A stretch of DNA of 64,000 nucleotides from Luteibacter mycovicinus (GTDB lineage: Bacteria > Pseudomonadota > Gammaproteobacteria > Xanthomonadales > Rhodanobacteraceae): NCBI RefSeq assembly GCF_000745235.1, contig NZ_JQNL01000001.1, positions 496,001-560,000 on the forward strand, read 5' to 3'. Of this stretch, positions 55,054 through 64,000 are shown one piece after another (the stretch's first letter is position 1; each line of letters opens with the position of its first letter). The notes beneath the pieces are model-generated. The model was not told the origin of the DNA. It was given only the letters and a program-made list of their open reading frames with translations, and ran no database searches. The translations under genes were made by a program, and so were the position numbers.

Positions 55054-56001
55054 TCAGGATGGCATGCGCGATCCGCCCGCGCAGTGGTATCCGCGGGCGG
55101 AGAGCAACGCGTTGCCGTCGACGATGCGCAGTTCGGCAGGCGCGCCGAAGGGAAGCGTGACCTTGTCCGGCCCGTGGCCGAAATGCAGACCGCGTACGAG
55201 CGGGGTCTCGGCAATGTCCGCGAAACGCTCGAGTGCGTGTTCCATGTCGTAGCCGTTGTCGTACTCGCTGACGCGTTGGCCGCCCAGGCCACCGATCAAG
55301 ATGGCCGACTGCCGGTCGATGACGCCGCTCAACTTCAGCTCGTAGAGCATTCGCTCGATACGAAAGGCCTGTTCGCCGCTCTCCTCGATATAGAGGATGC
55401 CGCCCTCGATGTCGGGCAGATAAGCCGTACCGGTGAGGCTGCACAGGGACGAGAGGTTACCGCCCCATAACGTGCCGCTGGCGCGCAGGTCGGTCTGGGT
55501 ATCCGGGCACAGCCACTCGAAATCCGCACGCGGCGAGAGCACCGTGAGCCAGAACTGCCGCCAGGTGGTCTCGCGCAGATAATCGGCGCCGAAGTCCGGC
55601 ACGAGCATGGGCCCATGGAACGAGCTGATTCCGCTACAGGCCAGCAGGGCGCACTGCAGCACCGTGAACTCGCCGTGGCCGACGAAGGCGCACTGCTCGT
55701 CGGCGAAGCGCTCCCGCAACCCGGTGTAGTCGAGGCGATCCAGCAGCGGCACGGCACCGTAGCCACCACAGGTGGCCATCACGATATCCGGGAGCGCCCG
55801 CCCCGCATCGGCCAGGCGATTGATCTCCGACGCGCGCTCGGCATCGCTCCCGGCGAAACGCAGCGAGACGCGGTCGAGCACATCGGTGCCCAGAATGGTA
55901 TGGCCTGCGGCCTGGAGACGTTCGATCCCGCGCTGACCAGCAGCGCGGTCTTCCGCATAACCAGAGGGTGCGATGAGCCGTATATCGAGTCGTTTCGGCA
56001 T
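55054..56001 (-). CDS. ldcA: LD-carboxypeptidase (S66) homologue lacking the nucleophile Ser
   Basis: 315 residues, of the LdcA/MccF family: APSGYAEDRAAGQRGIERL, GGYGAVPLLDRL, GGNLSSLCSLTGTAYLPDI (with the conserved Glu in ILYIEES), and the His in GLHFGHGPDKVTLPFGA. E. coli LdcA has GHSDFT at the nucleophile; here it is GHGEFT (G110), so the catalytic Ser is replaced by Gly and the next Asp by Glu. LdcA normally trims recycled murein tetrapeptides in the cytoplasm. This copy may be inactive or changed in function. A start with a weak ribosome-binding site was chosen by homology. Confidence 0.9.
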   Translation of the reverse strand: MPKRLDIRLIAPSGYAEDRAAGQRGIERLQAAGHTILGTDVLDRVSLRFAGSDAERASEINRLADAGRALPDIVMATCGGYGAVPLLDRLDYTGLRERFADEQCAFVGHGEFTVLQCALLACSGISSFHGPMLVPDFGADYLRETTWRQFWLTVLSPRADFEWLCPDTQTDLRASGTLWGGNLSSLCSLTGTAYLPDIEGGILYIEESGEQAFRIERMLYELKLSGVIDRQSAILIGGLGGQRVSEYDNGYDMEHALERFADIAETPLVRGLHFGHGPDKVTLPFGAPAELRIVDGNALLSARGYHCAGGSRMPS

Positions 56002-56099
56002 ATGAAGCAAAGTATGGACGCCCATACCAATACCCCTACGCCGACCGGAAGGCAACCCGGAGTTGGACGGACCGCCTCTGTCCGACGCTTACCCCTACG

Positions 56100-57080
56100 T
56101 CACCAGCCGTCGTACTCCTCGGCAACCGTGAGGTCTTCCGCCGGTGCGCTTCGGGTCAGTGTCTCGCGTGGCTGCTCGCCAAAGACGCTGCGGTATTTCT
56201 CAGCGAAGCGAGACAGATCCCACATGCCGCAGCTCAATGCCACCGACTTGACCGAACGACGCCCGGCTTCCGCGGTGACCAGGCTGCGATGGGCCGTGCA
56301 CAGCCGAAGCATCGCCAGATAGCGGTTGGGCGGGATCCCGAGCAGGTCGTCGAAGGCGTAGCGCAAGCCGCGCTCGCTGGCCCCTGCCGCCTGGCAGAGC
56401 TCCTGCGAGTAGATATCGCGGCGCAGGTTGGCCCGCATGAAACGTTCCGCCCGTCGCATGACCTGATAGTGCGCACGCCGCCCGCGCGAGGCCACCGGGC
56501 GGTCTTCCGGGGACGAACCGAGTGCGACACGGATGTGCTCGTCGAGGAGATCCTCGACCGGACCGAAAGCCACGTCGTCGGATTCACGCAGCCTGTCGGC
56601 GATTTGCCTGTAAGCCCGCTTGAGATGATCGGAGTTGACCGAAAACAGACGCAGTCGCTGGGCCGCCATGTCGACGTCGGCATGGTCGGAGGCGAGGAAC
56701 CGGGAGCGGAACCGTGCGTACGGGGCCACGACCAGGGTAAAGCGCGTGCCTCGCTCGAACATGAAATCTGTCGGTGTTCCCCTGAGCAGGGTCACCGCCA
56801 TTTCCGATTCCACGCTGATGCCCTGGCACCAGCTTCGTTCACCTGCCTCGTGCAGATATACGAGCATGCAGGCATCTTCAGGAACGGTCAGTGTCCCGCG
56901 CACGTCGAAGTCCAGGTGCGCGGTGACATAGGTGACACCGTCATGAGACTTCGAGGACAGCGCGGCGCGAGGTCGCGCCGGACTCAGAGTGAGAAGATCG
57001 ACGTCGCATACACCCAGGGCGGCGCCCAGCGTCACCAGGTCGTAATCCTCGAGCCCCTGTACATCGGAAGGACGATTCAT
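56100..57080 (-). CDS. AraC-family transcriptional regulator
   Basis: 326 residues with the AraC/XylS double HTH at the C-terminus (RDIYSQELCQAAGASERGLR; SRFAEKYRSVFGEQPRET) and an N-terminal effector domain (YVTAHLDFDVRGTLTVPEDA). GAGGAC ribosome-binding site. The neighbouring genes give no clear target. Confidence 0.92.
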   Translation of the reverse strand: MNRPSDVQGLEDYDLVTLGAALGVCDVDLLTLSPARPRAALSSKSHDGVTYVTAHLDFDVRGTLTVPEDACMLVYLHEAGERSWCQGISVESEMAVTLLRGTPTDFMFERGTRFTLVVAPYARFRSRFLASDHADVDMAAQRLRLFSVNSDHLKRAYRQIADRLRESDDVAFGPVEDLLDEHIRVALGSSPEDRPVASRGRRAHYQVMRRAERFMRANLRRDIYSQELCQAAGASERGLRYAFDDLLGIPPNRYLAMLRLCTAHRSLVTAEAGRRSVKSVALSCGMWDLSRFAEKYRSVFGEQPRETLTRSAPAEDLTVAEEYDGW

Positions 57081-57136
57081 GTGCGGTCCTCCCAGCGATT
57101 CATCGTAGCCATACGTCTACACCCCCACCGTCCCGG

Positions 57137-57157
57137 GGACAGGCACTCTGCCTGTCC
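57137..57157. promoter_or_regulatory. Hairpin upstream of the AraC gene
   Basis: GGACAGGCA-CTC-TGCCTGTCC, a perfect 9-bp stem 57 bases before the AraC start and on the leader side of the convergent-facing gap to the YegD gene. Without a T tract it is not a terminator; it could be a leader hairpin or operator. Confidence 0.35.
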
Positions 57158-57281
57158 GCAGCATCTCCCTAGCCAATCGCCCTCACACATTCGAGTGAGA
57201 CGACGTCAGACCGTATAACTACTCATGTAAGGCAAGAAATGCTAGTGGTGTGTGAATTTGCCGAATAGGCCTAACGTTCAC

Positions 57282-58658
57282 TCAAGCATTTGATGAAATT
57301 GGCAAAAGTGCCGCCTGGGCCAGTCCTGCGACAACGCCCAGCGAGGGGTCCCCATGCACCACCGCCACGCCGGGGAAGCTGGCGCCCACCCGCGCGCGCA
57401 CCTGTGGCGAACGCGAGGTGCCGCCGGTCAGGAAAACGCTGCGAGGCGCCTCGTCCAGATCCGCACTTGCCTCGCTCAGCAAACGCGCCATGCGATCGAG
57501 GAAGTCCTCGGAAGCCGCGTCGAAATCCGCCGACACCGCATGGATCGCCAAGCCTGGCTCGATGAAGTCCAGCGAAGCCGTTGTGGAGTCGCTGGCCGAC
57601 AACCCGATCTTTACCCGTTCCGCCGACTGGTTCAGGCGCGTCGTCGAGCCCGTGCCCTGCAGTGCCTGCAGGCGCGAGCGGAACGGCTCATCGACGAAGC
57701 GGTAGTCCTGTTTGCGGAACTCGCGCTGCTTGGGCAGGTTGTGCACGCTGGCCGCTTCGACGAAGTGGTGCACGGGAACGCCGGTGGTGTCCTTGCCGAA
57801 CAGAGGCATGAAGCTGTGCAGGCTCACGCCGACATCCAGATCGGTACCCCCGCGCGGCAAGCCCCAACTGCGATGCATGACCGGCGTCTCGCCCGCGCCC
57901 AGCTCGGCATAAGCCACGTCGGTGGTACCGCCGCCGATGTCGACGATGATGGCCCTCTGCCGCTCCGGCAGGGACAGGTGGTAATGCATGGCCGCCGCCG
58001 CGGGCTCCTCGAGAAACGAGACCTCGTCGAAGCCGGCCATGCCCGCCGCCTCGCGCAGGATCGAGAGCGCCTGCTCGCCACCCGCCGCGCCCATCGAACT
58101 GCGGAATTCCACGGGGCGACCGATCACGGCCGCCCGTACCGGGGTGCCGAACTGGCGGGTCGCCACCAGGCGGACGTGCTCGAGAATGTGCGCCGCGATG
58201 CTGACGATCGTCTTGCGGACACGGGGATCCAGCTTGTAGCCGAACATCGACTTGGGCGATTCGATCAGGTTGCCGGTGCCCTCTTCCAGGTAAGCCTCGA
58301 CCGCCTCCTCGCCGAACAGGGCGTCCTGGAAGCTGGCCACCGATGCCGAGGCCTCCCGGGTCCGCTCCTCCATCCACTGGCGGCGGACTACCCGGATCGC
58401 GTCGCGGCGCAGATCGCCTTCCGGGCGAGGGGTACGCCCTGACTGGCGTTCATCCGCACGCGAGGCGCGCACGAAAGCGTCCACCTGGGCCTCAAGGGCC
58501 GGCGTCAGCACGAAGTCGTCGATATTCGGGACGACCTCGGGGAAGAACACGGCGGTGCGAAATTGCTGGGCGTCGCCGAAGCGGACCAGTTCGAGCTGGC
58601 CGTCGACGACCGCGGCGGCGGCCGAGTAGCTGGTGCCGAAGTCGATGCCGATGCGCAT
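57282..58658 (-). CDS. yegD: Hsp70-family chaperone, YegD-like
   Basis: 458 residues, far shorter than DnaK (about 640). It has the actin-like ATPase signatures: phosphate-1 GIDFGTSYSAAAAVV, phosphate-2 AIIVDIGGGTTDVAYAEL and adenosine motif VFLTGGTSRSPQVRA. The substrate-binding lid is missing, as in E. coli YegD. The protein is an ATPase-only Hsp70 relative of unclear clients. ATG 58658; the divergent M28 peptidase gene begins 115 bases away. Confidence 0.92.
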   Translation of the reverse strand: MRIGIDFGTSYSAAAAVVDGQLELVRFGDAQQFRTAVFFPEVVPNIDDFVLTPALEAQVDAFVRASRADERQSGRTPRPEGDLRRDAIRVVRRQWMEERTREASASVASFQDALFGEEAVEAYLEEGTGNLIESPKSMFGYKLDPRVRKTIVSIAAHILEHVRLVATRQFGTPVRAAVIGRPVEFRSSMGAAGGEQALSILREAAGMAGFDEVSFLEEPAAAAMHYHLSLPERQRAIIVDIGGGTTDVAYAELGAGETPVMHRSWGLPRGGTDLDVGVSLHSFMPLFGKDTTGVPVHHFVEAASVHNLPKQREFRKQDYRFVDEPFRSRLQALQGTGSTTRLNQSAERVKIGLSASDSTTASLDFIEPGLAIHAVSADFDAASEDFLDRMARLLSEASADLDEAPRSVFLTGGTSRSPQVRARVGASFPGVAVVHGDPSLGVVAGLAQAALLPISSNA

Positions 58659-58773
58659 GTGGGCGTTTCCGGACAGGAAAACCGTCCATTATGACCATGC
58701 TTGAGGCCGGGCGACAGGGCCGACGATGCGGCTACACTCGGGGACCATCTCATCCACAAGGGTATGCCCGCCG

Positions 58774-60516
58774 ATGCGTCGACTCGCTCTCGCCTGCCTG
58801 ACCGCCCTGACCCTGGCGGCCTGCCAGTCCCACGATGAAGACAAGACCGCCGCGGCACCCGCGCCGGGCCCGGCCAGGGTGTCCACCTCCCCGCCCCCGC
58901 CGTTGCCCGCCGTCGCTAACGAACACCACGATTTCAGCCCGGAGATCACGGCCGGCGACTTCGCGTCTCACCTGCGCACGATATCCTCGGACGAGTACGA
59001 CGGCCGCAAGCCGGGCACGCTGGGCGAGCGCCTGACCACCAACTACATCGTCGAGCAGTTCAAGCGCATGGGCGTGGAGCCCGGCAACAAGGGCGACTGG
59101 CTGCAGACCGTGCCCGCGGTCTCCACGGCGTTGAACGACCAGGACACCCTGAAGCTCGATGTCGCCGAGGGCGGCGCCCAGGAGGACTTCGCCTTCGGCA
59201 AGGACATGGTCGTAGGCACGCTCCAGGCCAGGGCCGATGTGGAGCTGAAGGATTCGGACGTGGTTTTCGTCGGCTACGGCGTCAACGCGCCGGAGGCCCA
59301 GTGGAACGACTTCGACGGCGTCGACGTGAAGGGCAAGACCGTGGTCATCCTGGTCAACGACCCGGGCTGGAACGGCAACGACCCGAGGCTCTTCAAGGGT
59401 CGCGAGATGACCTACTACGGCCGCTGGACATACAAGTTCGAAGAGGCCGCACGTCAGGGCGCCGCCGCCGCGTTCATCGTCCACCAGACCGAGCCGGCCG
59501 CCTACGGCTGGAACGTGGTGCAGAGTGGCTGGACCATGCCGCGTCTGGATCTGCCCGAGAGCGAGGCGCCGGGCCCCCGACTGCCCGTGGCCGGCTGGCT
59601 CACGCATGAAGCGGCGCAACGACTGTTCGCGAAGGCCGGCAAGAATTTCGACGACCTGGCCAAACAGGCCGATGTACGCGGTTTCAAGGCCGTGCCGCTG
59701 GACGCGAAGGCGAACATCCACCTCAACAGCACCATCTCGCATTCGCTCAGCAACAACGTGATCGGCATGATCAAGGGCAGCGAGAAGCCCGACGAAGCCG
59801 TTGTCTACACCGCGCACTGGGATCATCTGGGCCACGATCCATCGTTGAAGGGGCACCAGATCTACAACGGCGCCGTCGATAACGGCACCGGCATCGCCGC
59901 CATGCTCGAGATCGCCGGCAAGTTCGCGCAGGAGAAACCGAAGCGCACCGTCGTGTTCGCGGCGGTGACGATGGAGGAATCGGGTCTGCTGGGCTCGCAA
60001 TTCTACGTCGCCCACCCGCCCTTCCCACTCGCGAAAACGGTCGCCGACATCAACATGGACGCGCTGCCGATCACGGGAGCGACGAAGGACATGGAAGTGA
60101 CCGGCCTGGGTCAGGGCACGCTGGAAGACATTTTCGCGGATGTGCTGAAAGCCGATGGCCGTGTCGTCAGTGGTGACGCCACGCCCGAGAAGGGCCACTA
60201 CTTCCGCTCGGATCACTTCAACTTCGCCAAGGCCGGCGTACCCGCCCTGGCCGCCGGTGGTGGCATCGACATGGTCCAGGGCGGCAAGGCCGCGGGTGAA
60301 GCGGCGGCCGAGGATTACACAAAGAATCACTACCACCAGCCCACCGACGCGTACGACATGCGCTGGAACTTCGACGGCGTGATCCAGAACGTCAAGGCGT
60401 ATTACGCGCTGGGCGAAAAGCTGGCCGACAGCGATGTATGGCCGGAGTGGAAGGAAGGCAGCGAGTTCAAGGCGATACGCGAAAAATCGCTGGCGGCGGG
60501 TACCAAGAAGAAATAA
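58774..60516 (+). CDS. Secreted M28 aminopeptidase (lipoprotein) with PA domain
   Basis: 580 residues from ATG 58774. Lipobox LTLAAC, then a Pro/Ala linker and PA (protease-associated) domain (VDVKGKTVVILVNDPGWNG). The M28 zinc centre has TAHWDHLGHD (His/Asp), GAVDNGTG (bridging Asp), VTMEESGLLGS (Glu catalytic and ligand), INMDALPI (Asp) and NHYHQPTD (His). It removes N-terminal amino acids from peptides at the cell envelope. Related enzymes are also seen near TonB receptors and porins. Confidence 0.94.
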   Translation: MRRLALACLTALTLAACQSHDEDKTAAAPAPGPARVSTSPPPPLPAVANEHHDFSPEITAGDFASHLRTISSDEYDGRKPGTLGERLTTNYIVEQFKRMGVEPGNKGDWLQTVPAVSTALNDQDTLKLDVAEGGAQEDFAFGKDMVVGTLQARADVELKDSDVVFVGYGVNAPEAQWNDFDGVDVKGKTVVILVNDPGWNGNDPRLFKGREMTYYGRWTYKFEEAARQGAAAAFIVHQTEPAAYGWNVVQSGWTMPRLDLPESEAPGPRLPVAGWLTHEAAQRLFAKAGKNFDDLAKQADVRGFKAVPLDAKANIHLNSTISHSLSNNVIGMIKGSEKPDEAVVYTAHWDHLGHDPSLKGHQIYNGAVDNGTGIAAMLEIAGKFAQEKPKRTVVFAAVTMEESGLLGSQFYVAHPPFPLAKTVADINMDALPITGATKDMEVTGLGQGTLEDIFADVLKADGRVVSGDATPEKGHYFRSDHFNFAKAGVPALAAGGGIDMVQGGKAAGEAAAEDYTKNHYHQPTDAYDMRWNFDGVIQNVKAYYALGEKLADSDVWPEWKEGSEFKAIREKSLAAGTKKK

Positions 60517-60555
60517 CCCGATCCAGGCGCGCCCCTACCCCGCGCGGCAGGAGCG

Positions 60556-61983
60556 TCAGTAGTTGACCTGCAGCTGCACCCTCAGCAGCTGCCCGTCGAT
60601 CCGCCGGTACGGCGCCGCACTCACATCGGTACGGCGCATGTTCGCCCACGCCACCGCCAGTTCCACGGCGCTCGACGGCTGCCACTCCACGCCCAGCTCC
60701 GTCTCGTCCACCGACATCTTCGGCGCGTTGTTATCGAACTTGGCCGCGCCGCGATACGTTTGCCATTTCGCGTAGGGAATCAGCGATCCATAGGCATCGC
60801 CATCGAACTTGTACATCACCTGCGCATAGCCGCCCCGCAAGGACTTCGTCCGGACGGTGCGGCTGGCCACATCGAGTTCCGGCCCCTTTCCGACCGTCCA
60901 CTCCGCCTGAAAACCGAACGGCTGCGGGTAATACACGACGTGCGCAGCGACGCGACGATCCGTCGAGCCTGCTTCGGGCGCGTCGACCACCGGCGTGAAC
61001 GTGCGGCCGTCGATCGTCGCCGACGCGGTGCTCACCTTGTAGCGACCCGAATACGCATCCGCGCCCACTTCGAGGAACTGCCCGTTGGCGAACTTGAACG
61101 GATACGAGAAGTGGATGACCGAGTGCAGCTGGTCGTTGCGATCCGGTCGGTTGGCGCCCTGCCCGTTATAGACGCCGATACCGAAGACACCGTAATCGCC
61201 GGAGCCCTTGAGCCCTGACTTGACCAGGTACGCGTAGCGCTCCTTGATCTCCTTCGGCGTCCAGTAGAAGAACACGCCCAGGTCACGCTCGTCGCGTACG
61301 CCGGAGTTGAGCGCGTCCGCGCGATCCAGCGCCAGACGATTCTGGCTCGACTGCAGGTCTTCCCAGCCGTACGGAATCTTCGACTGACCCGCGCGGATGC
61401 GGAAGGTCTTGTCCTTGTCGAGCCAGAGGTCCGCGTAGGCATCGCGCAACTGAGCGAAGTTGCCCGTGCTCGAGCCCGACGGCGTGCTGGCGAGGTCCGG
61501 CTGGATGTAGATCGACATCTTGTCGGTGACATCGCCGCTGATCACCACACGGGCCCGACGGATGCCAAAGCCCTGTTCGCGGCCGATGTAGCGATCGCCG
61601 GGCGACTTCAGGTCCTTCGCGTCATCGCCGAGTTCCTGGTTGTAGCGCATCTGCACGTAGCCGCGGATCCCGATCTTGTCGTACCAGGCTTTCGACGACG
61701 AAGCCGGCTTTGCGGCACTCGCCACGCTTGCCGACGCCGACGCGGCTCCACGTGGAGCGGCGATCCCCGCGTCCGCGACAGCGGGCGCCGTGACGGCGGC
61801 AGGCGCCGGGTTGTCGCTGACCTGGGCGAACCTGCCCAGACGCGTGCGACCCGGGCCGGGTTCCGCAAAGATCTGGCGGGTCTCCGAGTCCACATACAAC
61901 TCGATGGCTGCCTGAGGCACGCCCTCGGCGGCCGCGGTTCCGCACATGGTCCAGAAGGCGGCGGCAAGGGGAAGTCTCTTCAT
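60556..61983 (-). CDS. OprP/OprO-like outer-membrane porin
   Basis: 475 residues from ATG 61983. Signal peptide MKRLPLAAAFWTMCGTAAAE, a roughly 100-residue low-complexity/linker part, then a 16-strand phosphate-selective-porin barrel: KAWYDKIGIRGYVQMRYNQ, GIRRARVVISGDVTDKMSIY, FRIRAGQSKIPYGWEDLQSS, ending VQLQVNY with a C-terminal aromatic. The family forms anion-selective trimers; phosphate use here is inferred. The divergent TonB receptor gene shares its upstream region. Confidence 0.9.
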   Translation of the reverse strand: MKRLPLAAAFWTMCGTAAAEGVPQAAIELYVDSETRQIFAEPGPGRTRLGRFAQVSDNPAPAAVTAPAVADAGIAAPRGAASASASVASAAKPASSSKAWYDKIGIRGYVQMRYNQELGDDAKDLKSPGDRYIGREQGFGIRRARVVISGDVTDKMSIYIQPDLASTPSGSSTGNFAQLRDAYADLWLDKDKTFRIRAGQSKIPYGWEDLQSSQNRLALDRADALNSGVRDERDLGVFFYWTPKEIKERYAYLVKSGLKGSGDYGVFGIGVYNGQGANRPDRNDQLHSVIHFSYPFKFANGQFLEVGADAYSGRYKVSTASATIDGRTFTPVVDAPEAGSTDRRVAAHVVYYPQPFGFQAEWTVGKGPELDVASRTVRTKSLRGGYAQVMYKFDGDAYGSLIPYAKWQTYRGAAKFDNNAPKMSVDETELGVEWQPSSAVELAVAWANMRRTDVSAAPYRRIDGQLLRVQLQVNY

Positions 61984-62294
61984 TCCAGCATGCTCCGAAA
62001 GTATTGAGAAAAACCTCAAACGTCGTCGATCATGACGTTTAATGGTTAAAAACACCGACAAGGCGTCGGACGGGGCGCAAGGTATCGAGCCCTCGTTTCA
62101 CTTCCGTGACAGCCCGCGATTTCGTGACGCGGCAGTAAGTTTTTGCAATGCAACGCTTTCGTCATGACAGCGTCACAGGGGATAATTTGCGGGTTCGGGC
62201 CCCGCCAGGGGATTTGGCACCGTACGAACGGTTCGTACGTTGGCGAGGCTCGTTTTCCCACCCAAGTACCCCCACCCAGGCGGAAACCAACACC
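61984..62294. promoter_or_regulatory. Divergent promoter region with PhoB-box-like repeats
   Basis: 311 bases between the porin and TonB receptor genes. At 62160-62181 two units beginning CGTCAT and CGTCAC repeat with an 11-base period, the spacing of PhoB direct repeats, directly before a -10-like GATAAT (62181-62186) for the receptor gene. The linker is GC-rich, so it is a weak Pho box. Two CGTGAC motifs lie upstream (62104-62128). No gene or ribosome-binding site was found inside. Confidence 0.45.
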
Positions 62295-64000
62295 ATGTCC
62301 CATGCCAGCACGCGCCGCATGCCGCGTCGCCTCGCCATTGCCCTGAGCATCGCCACCGTCCTTGCGGCCGGTTCGAGCTTCGCCCAGGACGCCACGCCCA
62401 CCAGCCAGGCCCCCGGCAAAACCAAGTCGGCCACACTCGAGACGATCAACGTCACCGCCGAAAAGCGCACCGAAGACCTGCAGAAGGTGCCCATCTCGAT
62501 GACGGTGGTCACGGCCGAAAAACTCGAGTCGTTCGGCCAGGCCGGTGACGGCGTGCTGCAGCTCGCTTCGCGCGCGCCGAGCGTCTATGCCGAGACTTCT
62601 TACGGTCGCGAGTTCCCGCGCTTCTATATTCGCGGTCTGGGCAACAGCGACTTCGACCTCAACGCGTCGCAGCCGGTGTCGATGGTTTACGACGACATCG
62701 TCCAGGAAAACCCGATTCTCAAGGGTTTCCCGCTGTTCGATCTGGAGCAGGTCGAAGTACTGCGCGGCCCGCAGGGCACCCTGTTCGGCCGTAACTCGCC
62801 GGCTGGCGTGATCAAGTTCGAGTCGCGCAAGCCGACGCAGGAAACCGAAGGCTACGCCCGCGTGTCTTATGGCTCCTACGGCACGGCCAATGCCGAAGCC
62901 GCTCTCGGCGGCAAGCTCAGCTCCAGCTGGTCGGGCCGCGTCTCCGCACTCGCGCAGCACCGGGACGGCTGGATCGACAACGACTACAAGGGCAAGAAGG
63001 ACGACCTCGGCGGTTACAACGATCGCGCGGTCCGCCTGCAGGCGCTTTACAAGGCAACGGAAGATTTCGACGCCCTGATCAACGTCCACGCCCGCTGGCT
63101 CGACGGCAGCGCGATGGTCAACCGCGCCAACGCGATTACCCCCGGCGGCGATCAGTTCGTGCCCGGCTTCGATCGCGACTCCGTCTCGCAGGACGGCAAC
63201 AACAAGCAGCACCTGTTCACCTGGGGCAGCAACCTGCACCTGAACTGGCACTTCGGCGACCTGAACTTCGCGTCGATCACGGGCCTCGAGCGCGCGACCA
63301 CGTACAGCCTCGGCGACGTCGACGGCGGCTACGACGCCTCCGAAACCCCGGCCCGGAGCAGCTTCACGAACCGCACCACGCCGTTCTTCTCGGAAACGGC
63401 CGACGCCCTGCCGAAGGACCGCCAGATCACTCAGGAATTCCGCCTGTCGAACGACGCGTCGGATCGCCTGAAGTGGCAGGTCGGCACGTACTACTTCGAC
63501 GAAGACATCGCGATCAGCAACTTCTCGTACGACACGCTCAATAACCACGTGCTCAACGGCTGGGTGGATCAGAGCCAGCGCACGAAGGCCTGGGCGGTGT
63601 TCGGCTCGGCGGACTTCAACTTCACCGATACGTTCGACGTACGCGCCGGTGCGCGCTGGTCGCACGACAAGCGTGAGTTCAAGGCGGAGCGCTTCCTCGG
63701 CTTCACGGGCCCGGTGGGTCCGCTGACCTCCGATCCCACCGATGCGCGCTGGAGCGGCGACCTGACCGGAACGTGGCAGCTGTCGAAGAACGCCAACGTT
63801 TATGCTCGCGTGGCCAACGGTTTCCGTGCGCCCAGCGTGCAGGGCCGGATCAACTTCGCCAACAGCATCTCGACGGCCAAGCCGGAGACGATCACCTCGT
63901 ACGAAGTGGGCTTCAAGTCGACCACGGACGACCAGAAGCTGCGCTTCAACGCGGACGTCTACAAGTACAACATGCACAACCAGCAGCTGACGGCCGTCGG
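62295..64000 (+). CDS. TonB-dependent receptor, 3' end outside window
   Basis: 568 codons visible from ATG 62295; the frame runs to the window edge. A signal peptide (RRMPRRLAIALSIATVLAAG) is followed by a TonB-box-like TLETINVTAEKR and a plug domain (VPISMTVVTAEKLESFGQ; FYIRGLGNSDFDLNASQPVS; VEVLRGPQGTLFGRNSPAGV), then barrel strands of alternating aromatics (TSYEVGFKSTTDDQKLRFN). It transports a large substrate across the outer membrane with TonB energy; the substrate is not evident. It is divergent from an OprP-like porin and a weak Pho box, so phosphate-linked nutrients are one guess. Confidence 0.93.
   Translation, partial: MSHASTRRMPRRLAIALSIATVLAAGSSFAQDATPTSQAPGKTKSATLETINVTAEKRTEDLQKVPISMTVVTAEKLESFGQAGDGVLQLASRAPSVYAETSYGREFPRFYIRGLGNSDFDLNASQPVSMVYDDIVQENPILKGFPLFDLEQVEVLRGPQGTLFGRNSPAGVIKFESRKPTQETEGYARVSYGSYGTANAEAALGGKLSSSWSGRVSALAQHRDGWIDNDYKGKKDDLGGYNDRAVRLQALYKATEDFDALINVHARWLDGSAMVNRANAITPGGDQFVPGFDRDSVSQDGNNKQHLFTWGSNLHLNWHFGDLNFASITGLERATTYSLGDVDGGYDASETPARSSFTNRTTPFFSETADALPKDRQITQEFRLSNDASDRLKWQVGTYYFDEDIAISNFSYDTLNNHVLNGWVDQSQRTKAWAVFGSADFNFTDTFDVRAGARWSHDKREFKAERFLGFTGPVGPLTSDPTDARWSGDLTGTWQLSKNANVYARVANGFRAPSVQGRINFANSISTAKPETITSYEVGFKSTTDDQKLRFNADVYKYNMHNQQLTAV

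Noticed and set aside
58750..60336. 528-codon minus-strand frame inside the M28 peptidase gene.
   Set aside because: Shadow of the peptidase gene, whose zinc ligands are all present.
62046..63977. 643-codon minus-strand frame opposite the TonB receptor.
   Set aside because: Antisense to a receptor with plug and barrel motifs on the plus strand; rejected as shadow.

Overview
High-GC Gammaproteobacterial chromosome. The protein set points to Xanthomonadales, most likely Rhodanobacteraceae (Luteibacter/Dyella-like); this placement is inferred from gene content and family resemblance, not from a marker gene search. The set includes a pseudomonalisin-type S53 protease, a GH35 beta-galactosidase, TonB-dependent receptor and OprP-type porin genes, a tri-heme FAD sugar dehydrogenase, several CocE-type hydrolases and REP-like hairpins. 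No rRNA, tRNA, CRISPR array, insertion sequence or prophage was seen.

Layout. 1-6.4 kb: the end of an MscS channel gene, an MFS transporter, two paralogous internally repeated proteins (one secreted), and a sigma-54-type two-component system. Between the regulator and the secreted-protein gene lie a -24/-12 promoter match and two tandem 19-bp palindromes. 6.5-12.4 kb: kdsA, a toxin-antitoxin-like pair, a stand-alone MASE1 membrane protein, a small secreted protein and a TPR protein. 12.6-17.5 kb: secreted GH35 and S53 enzymes. 17.5-19 kb: a CLC-F-type fluoride exporter behind a fluoride riboswitch. 19-25.4 kb: a Zur-type operon (DUF2796, ABC ATPase, FtsX-type permease, DUF3299 lipoprotein, secreted protein, possibly a CocE hydrolase), divergent from a MerC-type gene across a perfect 16-bp palindrome. 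25.5-35.3 kb: a second MASE1 protein, a LysR/alcohol dehydrogenase pair, an RND efflux operon, a frameshifted ketopantoate-reductase-like gene with its LysR neighbour, and a TetR gene. The same 26-bp operator lies before the TetR gene and before the RND operon.

35.3-45.3 kb: alpha-glucosidase with sugar porter, a UPF0303 gene whose ribosome-binding site is buried in a 12-bp perfect hairpin, a LacI regulator, and a three-subunit FAD/3Fe-4S/tri-heme membrane dehydrogenase operon ending at an intrinsic terminator. 45.4-54.7 kb: CPA1 antiporter with a VOC protein, LysR and DODA-type dioxygenase, a second CocE hydrolase, and a LytS/LytTR-type two-component system with a lipoprotein. 54.7-64 kb: a small membrane protein, an LD-carboxypeptidase homologue lacking its nucleophile serine, an AraC regulator, a YegD-like Hsp70, an M28 peptidase, an OprP-like porin, and the start of a TonB-dependent receptor gene that runs off the window.

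The genes mostly serve envelope physiology, carbohydrate and peptide scavenging, metal or anion homeostasis and drug efflux. The most notable signals are regulatory and readable from sequence: the sigma-54 module, the fluoride riboswitch, the Zur palindrome, the paired TetR operators and the hairpin over the UPF0303 ribosome-binding site.
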